From NCBI GenBank assembly GCA_021234155.1, contig JAJEKV010000011.1, forward strand, positions 12,005,255 to 12,069,254: a stretch of 64,000 nucleotides of DNA, in the 5' to 3' direction. The position numbers and the translations under genes were made by a program. Under the pieces are notes generated by a model. That model was not told the origin of the DNA and did no database searches. It saw only the letters and a program-made list of their open reading frames with translations. Of this stretch, positions 22,816 through 33,795 are shown one piece after another; positions within the stretch are counted from its first letter, which is position 1, and every line of letters starts with the position of its first letter. Origin of the DNA: Isoetes taiwanensis. Taxonomy: Eukaryota; Streptophyta; Lycopodiopsida; Isoetales; Isoetaceae.

Positions 22816-24065
22816 CTTGAGCAATACTTGTGTAGCCATCTGAAATAGGAAATAGGACGTTTCAATTATTTGACTCTTCTTTAGATTTCCATATTACATT
22901 TCATGTACTCTTATCTGGAAGCACATCTACAAGTGCCATGTCTCGATAACAGAAGTCCATCACAGAATGCTAACTTCTATGTGATACTTACTAAGGTTGT
23001 ATTTCATAGCTTTGTCTTGACAAAGTCTTAATCTATTCACATGGACGTCAAAAGTCCCATCCAATCGTAGAGAATACCATTTTAATACAACTTTGAAGCA
23101 CTTTATCAGCTTCTTGAACCCGTTTAATTCATCATTCTCTGAAAATTTATATTCCATCACAAACATATCTATGATATCATTGATGTCCTCGGTCAACTAT
23201 GTTATAGCTAATGTCTACTTCTAGGATAGCCTGGCCACATCCTAATTGTGTTCCCTTACAAAGGTGCATACACAAGATCATTCTTGTGGCCACATTGTTT
23301 AACTTCCACGACCCAACAAGGGAATTTGCCTTTAATCATCTTTTCTGTTGAAGATTTGTTACCACCTACCATAAAATGCCACCAAAGTCGAGTAAAGGAG
23401 AGAAAGAGCATCTACGGACTTAAGTCTGTGATCTATACCAACCATAGAGACATGTCAACTATCATAGCAAGACATGATTCACAGACTCAAGTCCGTGAAA
23501 ATAATCCAACTCGAGGAGGAGGAGGAGGAAGAGGCTTAGATTACGGACCCTAATCCGTTGAGGCGGCTTAGATTACGGACCCCAGTCCGTGAAAATTACT
23601 TCAATATGTTATATAAGGCTTAGATTATCAAGTCAATACTCGAGCTTGTAAACTATATATAGAAAGGATAAGAGCCTATAACACGGACTGACGTCCGTGA
23701 ATATATGAAGCCATGCCCTAAAGAGGAAAGGATAAGTAAAAATGGCCAATGTTTAGACCACAGACTTGAGTCCGTGAATAATAAAATAAGTCTTCAAAAA
23801 AAGAAGTCTACAAAGAGCCTATAAAAGATCATCCGAGAAAAAAAAGGGGGGGGGGGATGGGGAAGAGATATACTCAATGCTATTTGACATTTGAGATAAC
23901 CAAATATACAAGGAGGCATTAAACTTTCACAAGGAAGCATAAGTGCATGGAAAATAAAGTGCATAACAACATACTCTAACAAAAGGAGCTTTAATCACTT
24001 GAATACTCAAAGAAACATTAACTATACGAAAGTGGGCCTTCAACTACTTAAAATATTAATTGAGA
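22816..24065. other. no gene seen; contains a palindrome cluster
   Basis: AT-rich sequence up to the Helitron end. A minus-strand frame at 22960-23196 has no recognised family. The notable content is the palindrome cluster at 23414-23778, plus a G-run of 10 at about 23847-23856. Confidence 0.45.
23414..23778. repeat. six dispersed copies of a CGGACT/AGTCCG palindrome
   Basis: Imperfect palindromes of the form (C)ACGGACTxxAGTCCGTGA lie at about 23414-23430, 23480-23499, 23543-23558, 23574-23593, 23682-23700 and 23759-23778. Spacing is irregular (about 30-110 bases). The sequence between copies is not conserved. Related copies lie near 35144, 35176 and 35214. Confidence 0.7.
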
Positions 24066-24094
24066 CTAGTAACGGTGCCCAGCATTGCTGGGCA
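24066..24094 (-). other. Helitron A 3' terminus and hairpin
   Basis: Minus strand: 8-bp stem with a 3-base loop, a 6-base spacer, then CTAG and host T. This is the typical Helitron 3' signature (hairpin then CTRR, inserted between A and T). Confidence 0.9.
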
Positions 24095-25043
24095 TAAGTT
24101 GGAAACTTGTAAATGATAAGGCAACAATAATACTGAGTTGTCCAGCTAGTGCAACTCCTCTATTCTTCCCTTTATGTTGGTATTAGCAGATTTTGTGCCA
24201 TGTTATTCCATCCAAGACTTTAGAGTTTGCTTTTATTGTTTAGCATAGTGCCCATGCCAATTTGGTTGGTTTTGTTCCAATAATCTATTGGTTGATTGTG
24301 TTCAAAGAATGTATTGATTTTGTATAATGAAATGCATAATTTATTTACGAAATGACAACATGCGACATTATTGTAGATATTATTCTATTACATTGTAGTG
24401 GCATGCTAAGCATAAAGGTCTTTTGAATTTCAAAAGCATTAGTTTTATATAGGAAACAAAGTTCAGCATTGTTAGGCTAAGTTTAGAATCAATGAACAAA
24501 GACTATTCATAATATACATGATGATACTGCATGCATTTTGCCTAGATAAGGTTTCTCTTGTGCCCTAGGTTGGTTGTGCATTTAGCCCATAGTGTTTAAT
24601 GTATAAGACATTATGTTGGTTCTTTGTCTTTAAAGAGTTTTTGTTGGCTAGCCCGTTACATCATTTCCTTTCATTTAAATTCATTTTGCTTGCTTTCTTT
24701 TCCATTTCTTTGAAGTCAGTTTCTTGGTCATTGCTAATTTAAAAAGCTTTAGTTAACAATTATGATGGAGGCATTGAATTTGTTGAATGCTTTTGGATTG
24801 TAGTAATTGCTCGTAGAAGTTTTGACCTTAGCTTGAAAGAAGTTAAATAACAAACCTAAAATATAAGTTGCCAAGCTTTCCCATCTTATTAATCTTCACA
24901 ACGCTTAAAGAATAAGACATAAGGACATTATTCCAAGTATAAACTCTAGAAGGTGTGCTATTTTTGCAGAAATGTAGGTAGAACAACATTTCTCATGGAT
25001 GTACAATGTGAACAATAAAAAGTGCCAATTTGAGATTTGAACA

Positions 25044-25376
25044 TTAAAGTATGATGCAAGGATTGTTATGCACATGTGATGCTAAATGTGGTCCAAATAC
25101 ATACATAGTAAATGCTCCACCGATTGTTACAATCCATTCAACACCAAGGTCTGCAAATAAAGGAAATGGGATCAAGCTACACCCATTGGCTACGGCATCT
25201 CTTTTTGGAATGTATGGGCACAACATTTGAATATCTGTATAGTGTGTATACATGTTAACGAATTTGACCAGATTAAATGTTAGGCCAGACGTTGACCATA
25301 GTTTAGGCAACCATAGACACTGAAGACCATAAAAACTGGTCTCAAACTTCCCAATGTCTTCATGCTGCCAATGCAA
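25044..25376 (-). pseudogene. possible nucleobase-ascorbate transporter fragment in Helitron A
   Basis: A 110-codon frame on the minus strand has a weak resemblance to the mid-portion of plant NAT/xanthine-uracil permeases. There, 'GLxGLGFP...CVEIGLP' is followed by a 'QYLPH' stretch and a hydrophobic 'VxIVWxYAxILTVxGAY'. Here the corresponding pieces read FYGLQCLWLPKLWS, MLCPYIPKR and FADLGVEWIVTIGGAFTM. Many substitutions and the absence of flanking exons make this a fragment at best. The orientation matches the Helitron, as expected for a captured piece. It could be chance similarity. Confidence 0.3.
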
Positions 25377-25929
25377 GGAGAGCTTCTGATAGTTGCAGAA
25401 GCAACATGATCAATAGAAGTTTCTATCTTCTGGACATGTTATCCATATCACTGCTCCCAGCTTCCAGATTCTCACATAAAATAAGGGCTTACTAAAAATA
25501 CTGCATTCATCATAATCAAGAAAATGTCGCAGTCCAAGTAACATATGCTGCATAAGATCACCTTTTATGACTTGAGCATGGACATATTTCCCTTCTGGTG
25601 GAGACCGTGCTTTCTTAAAAGATGTGCAAATCTGAACTATAATCTACTTGCTTCTATTCTCAAAAAACAATTGTTCTGACATTGCTACAGACATGTTAAC
25701 CTCTGTATTCATCAAAGTTTTATAAAAACGGTAACTTTCTGTTGGTGCTGAAGAAGTAGATTACTCAAACCTGCACTGCTCATCAAAATCGAGGGTACAT
25801 TTCAATCGGCTCATCACTGTCATTGTGTATTGTGTACTTACCCGAGCTAGCTGATTTAAGTGCATTGCGAAGAATTGACCCAAGATCAATGATCAAGGTA
25901 TCTATGGTAATTTCAGGCATGACAAATAA

Positions 25930-26080
25930 TATCCTTGCAACTACAGATGATACAATGGCAGAGTTGTGCATAATGAAAATTACAAAGGAAAACTGGTCAA
26001 TCTTCTACTGACAGATGATACGATGGCAGAATTGTGCATAATGGAAATTACAAAGAGGAACTGGTCAATTCTCTTTTTAT
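25930..26080 (+). repeat. short direct duplication (about 70-bp period)
   Basis: 'acagatgatacaatggcagagttgtgcataatg' near 25941 recurs with a few changes near 26011, each followed by a related 'aaattacaaag..aactggtcaat' tail. This is a local tandem duplication inside Helitron A. Confidence 0.7.
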
Positions 26081-26511
26081 GCGCAAGTATTGAACAGACC
26101 TTGAAGAATTTGGTGCAGACTCAGGAAGAAGTACAGCAAGATACCAAGTGTCTAGGCCAGCATCGAGTTGTGAATAAAAGTTTCATGATCCACCTTCATA
26201 TAATCGATGCAGATTCACGCAAAGAGGAAAATGCCTGCCCTAAAGCTGGGTTCTCACTGCACCTGGATATACGTTATTTGTGGCTCAAAATACATGGGAA
26301 TGAAACAAAGCCCTAGAGGCTCACCTGGCGAAGCATTGAACATAGAATCCATCAGTTTCGCGGTCAGCCTAGAAAGGAAAAAACAATTCGTGACAATATC
26401 CCGGTTCTTTCTTGCAAGAAAAAAAGAAAAAATCATGCATAAACAAATAACTAATTGTAAACACATGCAAAAATAATAATTACCTTGTTATGGAAAAGGA
26501 GAGGATCTTCT

Positions 26512-27089
26512 CTAACTGAAGCCAAAGGAATATGACCTTCCAAAATGTGCAGACATATACAAAGCATATTCATATAGCTTGTAAAGAAATAGCAAACTCC
26601 AAACCACATCTCCAGAACAAAGCCTGTTTAGAATAAACAGGCACTGGTGTAGGTTCTTACAATGCTTCTTGTTGCTTGGAGAATCATGGGGTAATACCGC
26701 CATAATCTCATCCGATGAAGGAATCCTTAGCTCATCATCCTCTTTAAATTCTGTCAAATATACCACATATTCATAATCTTCCTTGCCTAATCCCAGCCCT
26801 TTTATAGAGGCATACCTTTTGATGGGAAGTGAACCAAAGCTTCCTTCAAGCACATTCCTTAGGAGGAAGAATGCTAGCTGGTTTTAACTTCCCAAACCCT
26901 GTCTCTTAGATCTGTGCAATGGCATAGAACTGGCATGTATATTTCCAAACTTTGCATTTCAAGTAAGAGCCGACACCTGTGAACGTAGTGGCTTAACATC
27001 TGACCTGAAGGATCCGGCAGCTTATTCTCTATCAAGAATTTTCCATTTGCATAACAATGAAGATAGATGCGGGCATCCATGGGCGTCAT
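26512..27089 (-). pseudogene. unrecognised exon-like fragments in Helitron A
   Basis: Two minus-strand frames look like exons of one gene. The first (27089-26874) starts MTPMDARIYLHCYANGKF. The second (26853-26512) starts MLEGSFGSLPIKRYAS and includes an acidic stretch ending DDELRIPSSDEIMAVLP. I do not recognise the family. They lie near the Helitron 5' end and in Helitron orientation, which suits a captured host 5' exon set. Neither has the other hallmarks of a complete gene. Confidence 0.35.
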
Positions 27090-27370
27090 ACCCTAACCTT
27101 CTCCGACATCACTGCTGGAAGCAAAATCAACCCACAGCCCAGCCAAAAAAACCTACGGTTGATTTTCTGTAATTGGGATACTGGTGCCGTTCCACCTGTG
27201 GCGTGCATGTGGATACCACTGGAGGAATGCCGCAGGTGCCATAGGCGCCCTCGCGAACCCTAAAAAAAACTCAAAATTTTGTGACGTGGCATCATCATCG
27301 CCATTGGTTTGGTCAAATCTGGAGCGTCCAAATTAGGGCTGGGTCCAACACTTACACAATAACATTATAA

Positions 27371-27399
27371 CTAGTAATGGTGCCCAGCGTTGCTGGGCA
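27371..27399 (-). other. Helitron B 3' terminus and hairpin
   Basis: The same arrangement as in Helitron A: 8-bp stem, 3-base loop, 6-base spacer (CCATTA on the minus strand), CTAG, then T of the target. Confidence 0.9.
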
Positions 27400-27975
27400 A
27401 ATGTTGGGAACCTGTCAAGGATATGTGGTCTTTATTGATATGAAGTCATTTCTCACACATGCGAACTTATTAACAATTTGCTATCTTCAAAGCCAGTCTT
27501 CGTTATCCCTGCTTCTACTTCCATCATCCACTCTTCAAAGTAAATAACGGAATACCTTATTAAAAACCTTATGAATAAGCAAGCAAATCTGCAATGTGCT
27601 CTGCTAGGTTCCACCATAATCTGAAGCTTGGCATTGCAGCAGACGTGATCGGCTCCAGGTAACGAAGTTGCTCGAACAAAAGAAAGGAAAAAGAAAAGGG
27701 CAAGATGACCATGGACTATCTGGATCGTCGAAATAACTTGTAAGCCAAATCTAGGCCATCTATATATTTTAATGGTTACGGTAAGTTGGGTCTATTGTCA
27801 TTGCCTTTCTTCGACATTGCCTTTTTTTTATTTCATAATCAAGAAGTGGGCACATTGATGTGTAAGGAATTTACATACTACAAATTAGCCAAATACATTG
27901 GCTACGAACTTGACAAATTCGCTGGTTAAGTTAAGCTTAGAAAGGCTGCATTTACATATTACATAACTGACAAAT

Positions 27976-29110
27976 TCATTGTCTTATGATATTCCATGAA
28001 ACAATGTCCCGTTGAGGCATTTGAGAAAAGAGTCCGATTGCATCTTCAAGATTTCCATTTTCAATATAGGCTGAAATCATCACTGTCCATGCAACTACGT
28101 CTCGTTCGGGCATCTCCTGAAAGAGTTGGAACGCCTCCCACAGGCAACCTGTTTGGGCATAAGCAGACAAAATAACAGTCCAAGAAATGACATCCCTGCA
28201 AGGCATTTTCTGAAAGCATTGCAGTGCTTCTTTAAAAAAACCATTCAAGAGATAAGCCTTGAGCAAGGCATTCCATGACACTATGTCCTTCTCAGGCGTA
28301 TGTTGAAAGAAATAAAGGGCCTGGTTCAGCTGGCCTTGCTGACCATAAGCTGTTGTCATAGTGTTCCAAGAAACAACATTTCGATCTGGCATTTGTTCAA
28401 AGAGACGGTGAGCATCAAGAAGGCGATTATGCTGACAATAACCAAAAAGCATGGTATTATAAGAAAATAAACTACATTCAGGCATTTCCTTGAATATTTT
28501 GAATGCATCTTCTAGTTGACCCAAGTGGCAATATGCTGCAATAATCATATTCCATGAAAATACATTCTTCTCTGGCATTTGCCTGAAAAGTTCGTGACCC
28601 TATTTCACCATCCCAACCTGTACATAGCAGCAGCTAATCATGGAATTCCAAGAAATGACATTCCTTTCACGCATTTGATGGAAGAGGCTTAGAGCTTCAT
28701 TCAGTTGCCCATGCCTGGAATAAGCTGAAATCATTGTAGTCCACGTAACCACATTCTTCTGTGGCATCGGTCTAAAGATCCGAAATGCTTCTCTAAGTTC
28801 TCCTTTTCTAGAATAAGCTGCAATCATAGAATTCCATGACACTATATTTGGGCTAGGCATTTTCTCAAACACCTGAATCGCCTCCTTAAGGAGCCCTTGT
28901 TGTGCATAAACCGCCAGCATTATATTCCAAGAAAAACAATTTCGTTTTTGCATATTGTCAAATACAACTCGAGCTTCATCTACAGCTCCGCACTTGCCAT
29001 ACATCTGCACTATATTATTTGCAAGATACACATTGCCGTCTAAACCTATCTTTGCAAGGTGCTCATGAATTCTCTTACCTTCTGATAAGGTCTTCTCATT
29101 GTCAGGAATA
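27976..29110 (-). pseudogene. PPR protein fragment captured by Helitron B
   Basis: The minus-strand frame encodes about 11 consecutive short PPR motifs, each about 31 residues with the pattern 'MP.(K/R)(N/D)VVSWNxMIxAYxxxGxLxEAxxLF'. They follow a leading 'EGKRIHEHLAKIGLDGNV...QMYGKCG' motif typical of the N-terminal repeats of PLS-class proteins. Such proteins bind organellar RNA and often direct C-to-U editing. An in-frame TAG interrupts it at 28602-28600. It stops mid-motif at 27976, before any E/DYW domain, and has no start region or targeting peptide. It is therefore a gene fragment with one stop, truncated at both ends. Confidence 0.85.
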
Positions 29111-29440
29111 AGCTGAAATCATTGTAGTCCACGTAACCACATTCTTCTGTGGCATCTGTCTAAAGATCCTAAATGCTTCTCTAAGTTCTCCTTTTCTAGA
29201 ATAGGATGCAATCATAGAATTCCATGACACTATATTTGGGCTAGGCATTTTCTCAAACATCTGAATCGCCTCCTAAGGAGCCCTTGTTGTGCATAAACCG
29301 CCAGCATTATATTCCAAGAAAAACAATTTCGTTTTTTGCATATTGTCAAATACAACTCGAGCTTCATCTACAGCTCCGCACTTGCCATACATCTGCACTA
29401 TATTATTTGCAAGATATACATTGCACTTGATATACATCTG
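29111..29440 (-). pseudogene. degraded duplicate of PPR motifs
   Basis: About 330 bases repeat the segment at 28717-29030 (for example 'gtagtccacgtaaccacattc' near 28737 and 29126) but with single-base changes and indels that break the frame. A further ~50-base duplication lies at its end (29390-29460). The result is a head-to-tail duplication of part of the captured PPR piece. Confidence 0.8.
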
Positions 29441-29653
29441 CACTATATTATTTGCAAGATATCAGCAACGCTGCAATGGTCTCAACATCCACAACTTGCT
29501 CCATTTCTTGTGCTTGAGTCTGCATGTCTTTTCTGGCTAAGCCTAAGCCTTGACGGATGCTTGTGAGAGCAAGTTTTAAGCAGCAACTTCTACCCAAAGC
29601 CATCGTTCCAAATCATGAGTGCCATAGATGTAGGGCAGCTCGGGTGAATCCTC

Positions 29654-29869
29654 CTAAACATCCACAGAGAAAGGGCTAGGCCTAGGTTTATTCGACTGGT
29701 CTTGAACATTTCTTAAAACGCCCAAAGTAAATTTCTCTCCTTGCAGTTTTCTGGGTGTTGAACATAGGACTTCAACACCGGAGCACCCACCTTCAGCATG
29801 CTCTCTTGTTAGATTTGTTAGAACCACATTTAGCTCCGCAAAATCTACACGATCTGCAACGAACTGCAA
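29654..29869 (-). pseudogene. unrecognised exon-like fragment in Helitron B
   Basis: A 71-codon minus-strand frame (FADRVDFAELNVVLTNL type sequence, ending SNKPRPSPFSVDV) has a protein-like composition. It lies between the PPR and NAA10 fragments in the same orientation. I cannot name the family. It may be another captured exon. Confidence 0.3.
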
Positions 29870-30368
29870 TAATCCATGAATAAGATCTCATGAATACAGG
29901 AACGAAGCTTTGGCAATCTTTATATATTCTATAGTATTCACTTCAAATTTCACAAAAGCTGACATAAAATGAGATGTCATTTATAAACCACAGATTTGAA
30001 GCTAATGAGTAAGTCTCTATATAATCAAAACAACACGAATGGAATTTCAAAACGGATTAACATTCAAAATGCAATGGTAATAAAAGCATATATTAGTTTA
30101 AAAGGCACCTGCGGGCATCATTAAAAGGGTGGAACTATTGACTGCAACAATGCCGCATTTAAATATACTATTGACCACTTTATAAACCAACAAAACTGGA
30201 ACCTAATATCAGTTAAGCCTGTATATGGTCAAAACAGCATGAATGGAATTTCAAAATCAAGAATACTGGTAATTTAAGCATATCAGTTTAAAAGTCACCT
30301 GAATTATTGGGCATTGCAAAATGGCTGAAACTATTGACTGGAACAATGCTTCATTTAAATACCATGCT

Positions 30369-30770
30369 TTATCCAGCTCCAGCTGCTTCATGTTTTCCCC
30401 CCCTCTCTGTTGTGCTAGACCTGCTTTCATGTCTCTGCCTTCTCCCCCCACCTCCACCATCAGATTCCTTAGCTTCCTTGCTCAAATGCTCTTTTTTATC
30501 TGCATCCTTCTTGCCTTTTCCGTCAGGCCTCTCTGCTTTAACATCTGCCTTCAGCTCTGCCTTAACCTCAGACCCAACAGCAAGAGCACTTTTATCTGCT
30601 TTAGTCTTAAACATTTTCCTGTTATAATCCTCTGCAACGTACAGCAGCTGAGGCCATGAAAGAATATGATAGAAATAGTATTTCATCTGGTAATTTTCAG
30701 GAAGGCACGTGAGATTGCAGCTCTGCATTGCCAGCAGATCATCCACGGTCGCCTGTCTGATGCACACCAT
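30369..30770 (-). pseudogene. NAA10: NAA10 (N-terminal acetyltransferase A catalytic subunit) fragment
   Basis: The 133-codon frame begins [20 protein letters not shown] and continues through [20 protein letters not shown] to AEDYNRKM. This is unmistakably the first ~53 residues of NAA10/ARD1. In the family this leads into the GNAT acetyl-CoA-binding fold. Here it jumps directly to a Lys/Glu/Gly-rich tail of about 80 residues. The whole catalytic core (including the R/Q-x-x-G-x-G/A loop) is missing. Whether the tail is the natural C-terminal tail joined by a deletion or unrelated sequence cannot be told from here. It is non-functional as an acetyltransferase and sits inside Helitron B in its orientation, so it is a captured fragment. 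Confidence 0.88.
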
Positions 30771-31119
30771 TTTTGCCGGAGAAGGGGAAGCTCTCCAACC
30801 CTAGACAAAAAAAGATAAAGAATAAGCTCCTACTCTGAAAGGCCCAAACGCACAAAAGCTATAGCCAAATATTAAGAATATCATAAAACGTTAAGCAAGC
30901 TACATGCAGATATTTTGCATCAGTAAAAACCTGGAAGTTCTATTCAGTTGGAATAGTGATAGATTTGTAAGCTTTTTCCCTCCAGCCTTAGAATATTTCT
31001 GGGCTTCCTTAAAGGCTTTATGACCGCAAGATCCAGTAACAATAAACTCTGAGTTATTTTTTGGAGAACAAAGGTTTAATCGGGATAGCAGCAAAATGGA
31101 TAATGGCACCTCCTTGATG

Positions 31120-31370
31120 GGATCCGCCTTGGCTTTCTAAAATAACTGATAAAAAACTACTTACACTATCCAGTTGTAGAGCTCCACTTGAGCTTTCTTC
31201 ACGACTTTAGCAAGCAGAGTGATTGGACCTGCTACGAAATTAAAAATACAGCCAGATCCGCCTTGGCTTTCTCAATAACTAATTATCCAGTTGTAGAGCT
31301 CCACTTGAGCTTTCTTCACGACTTTGGCAAGCAGAGTGATAGGCCCTGCTGCGAAATAAAACACACATCC
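31120..31370. repeat. direct duplication of ~105 bp near the Helitron B 5' end
   Basis: 'ccagttgtagagctccacttgag' followed by a shared ~60-base block occurs near 31170 and again near 31275. 'gatccgccttggctttct' precedes each. The two copies differ by a few bases. Confidence 0.8.
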
Positions 31371-31589
31371 ATCATTTTCCAGAGCCTAAATAAAAAACCT
31401 CCACCAGAGGTTCGAAAGTCTATGTTAGGAGAGCTCGATGCTATCGATGGCCGCCCAAAAAAAACTGTGAAGTGAAACGCTTTGTTTTGGTTATTTTTGG
31501 ATCGTCAGATCTGCTCATTTAATCCTAGCCGTCTAAATTAGGGCTGGGTCCAACACTTACAGAATAACTTTATAATATAAGATATAAGA

Positions 31590-33795
31590 TTGGGGAACAA
31601 CGACAAGCCATCGCCGGCCCTTGGCAACAAAAAGCGATATGTTACATATTTTTAGCGAACGCACATCAAGTTTTAAGTTTTTTTCTCATTCCTAAGGAAA
31701 CACATTTGCTTTGAAGGATTTTATTTTGAATGCTTTGAAGGATTTTATTTTGAAAGCAACGAAAGCAAAGCACGATTAGATGGGACTCACTTGTGTTTAT
31801 GTGCTTCTTTCTTGCGCTTTCTTGCGCTTTCGAGATGCCGATCTCCTTCAACCTTGTGGGCTTTCAACTATATCTTGTGAGTTCGTAGCATCCTTTTGGT
31901 TAGAGCTCCTGAGATTTCTAGCATCTTTTTATTCTTTCCAGAGGAGGAGTATCAGAAAGGCGCTCCGGTGCAAAACGTGTGTTTCTTGTTGTGCTTTCTG
32001 TTTCATTCTTGTTAATTCAAAATAGTTCTAAAAATAGTAAACCTTGAATGGCGGTGTACAATCTGATCTTTCTGATTGTTTCTTGAAACCCGTCTAAGTT
32101 ACAACAGGTCGCTTTGCTGGAGAGAAAAACCCGATGCGAAAAGGTTTGTGGTTTTGCACTGTTGTCATTCTGATTTTGGTAGTTTGCAGTTTGAAGTCCG
32201 GTACTTGAGGTAAACATTGATATGTGTTTCACATTCTTCAAATCAGCATTTCTTCATTTCTTTTTGTTGTTTTGCAGATCGAGTCAACAAAATGGACGAA
32301 ATTCAATCCTGATTCTAATGTGGGCCATCTTTGAATTAATTCAGAGCTATGGGTGCCGCTCTCGAAAAAAGTAATGAATGAAGCAAGTGAAAAACATCTC
32401 TGCTACATTCTTTCTTTGGCCTTGACAAAGAGGTACGGCTGTATTTTGCCTTTGGTTTGCTTTTTGTTCCAGTAAAATGTTTGAAGCCAGTGATATGCCA
32501 AACATTTTGCCCTTGGTTTGCTTTACCTTTTAATTCATGTAAAATGTTTGAAGCCAGTGATATTCCAAGAATGTGATCCTGCTATAATTTAATCCAAAAG
32601 AAATAAATCCTTCTCCCAAAGCAGGAAAGCAGAAAACTTTGTATTGGTGTTTCTAGAATGTATCTGCAATGATCAGGAAATTTGGTTCATGGATCTTTGT
32701 GGAAAAGCACGAAGCTACTTACTGAGATTTCCTATTCAAATCTTACAGAGAATATCCCAATCCTTTTGTGCCAAGAAAAGCAGGAGGTCTAGTATTCATG
32801 GAGACAGGGAATCCTGTGTCCTTGCACATTCCCACCTTTTCTTTGCCTTTAATATCCCAAGCCGTTTCCTGATTGGCGAAATTCATTTGTAATAATATTG
32901 TATTAGGTAATTTGAAGGAGGAGAGGCTATACGGCCATATTATTCTTGCAGGTTGATTCAATACTACTGGAAGCACATGAAACAACAAGCATATGCTCAT
33001 CAATATTTTTTATGCATTTTTATTTCTTGATAGGGGAGGGTGGCCGTCCACGGCGGCAGACCCACGTGCAGATGTGGCAAGCCCAACGCGCAGACATAAC
33101 AAACCTGTGCAAGGGTTTTCGTAGTTTCCAGTTAAGGCTCGATGAAGGAGAAGCGCAGCTCCACGGCGGTCCACCGAGGGCTTTGCCATAATCATCGAAG
33201 GCAGCCTTAGGAGTCCTATTGCTCGATATAGCTTCAAAAGTCCTGCCAGACTTATTAGAGTTCATGCATCATGTTTGACACAGGGATTCTCGGCTTCTGC
33301 ACATGGATTGATAGCTTTCTTTCGAGATAGTATTCTGCTCCACAGGTTACAAGAGAGAAGCTGCGTTACAAGAGTATTCTGGTCTGTGTTCTGAAAGATT
33401 CTCTTGTACACAAGTATCAGGTCTGATTTTCAATGTTTTCAGAAAGATTGAAATCATTTTTACCTTTTAAATCTTTAGTGAAGACATCATCTTTACCTTT
33501 TAATTTTAGTGCATTTAATTATCTTTGTTTTGATTTTGGCAAAATTCATTGCAGGATAGGCCTTATTCCATTAGAAAAGTATCTGATAACTTGGCATGAT
33601 AACTTGGCAACGTAGCTGCCCAGGCTTCTGCATCAAACTGTTGATATATCTTTTACATGTAACTTAGAGGTAAACAAAGTTTGCATTTTCAGAAGTTATT
33701 TTTGATTCATTTGTTCTTAATGTTTTTATATTCTGTAATATATTCTTGACTTGGAACATGAAGCAGTAGTATCAAAAACATGTAAAGGAACAACA
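31590..33795. other. no clear gene; possible scattered exons
   Basis: Host sequence to the right of the Helitrons. A ~65-base direct duplication lies at 32470-32570 ('aaaatgtttgaagccagtgatat' twice). Frames at 31780-32025 (plus) and 33010-33265 (both strands, GC-richer) have no recognised family. Frames at 32644-32892 and 33433-33615 also show no support. Confidence 0.4.

Larger units (their letters stand above)
27371..31582 (-). mobile_element. Helitron B, inserted in the 5' end of Helitron A
   Basis: Minus orientation, 4212 bp. The 5' end TCTTATATTATAAAG begins at 31582. The 3' end is CTAG at 27374-27371, with its hairpin (TGCCCAGC/GCTGGGCA) at 27381-27399. It is flanked by A (31583) and T (27370). 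Its first ~35 bases and 3' hairpin match those of Helitron A, so the two are one family. It carries NAA10 and PPR fragments plus other exon-like pieces, all in its own orientation, and no Rep/helicase. Confidence 0.92.
24066..31589 (-). mobile_element. Helitron A, interrupted by Helitron B
   Basis: Minus orientation. The 3' end is CTAG at 24069-24066, followed by host T at 24065. A perfect 8-bp-stem hairpin (TGCCCAGC/GCTGGGCA) lies at 24076-24094, six bases inside. The 5' end is TCTTATA at 31589-31583, preceded by host A at 31590; it is separated from the rest (27370 leftwards) by Helitron B. Without B the element is 3312 bp. No Rep/helicase is present, so it is non-autonomous. It contains gene-like fragments at 25044-25376 and 26512-27089. 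Confidence 0.9.

Noticed and set aside
22649-22843. Frame with repeated FYSIL pentapeptides
   Set aside because: It is the translated (CTATT)n LINE tail.
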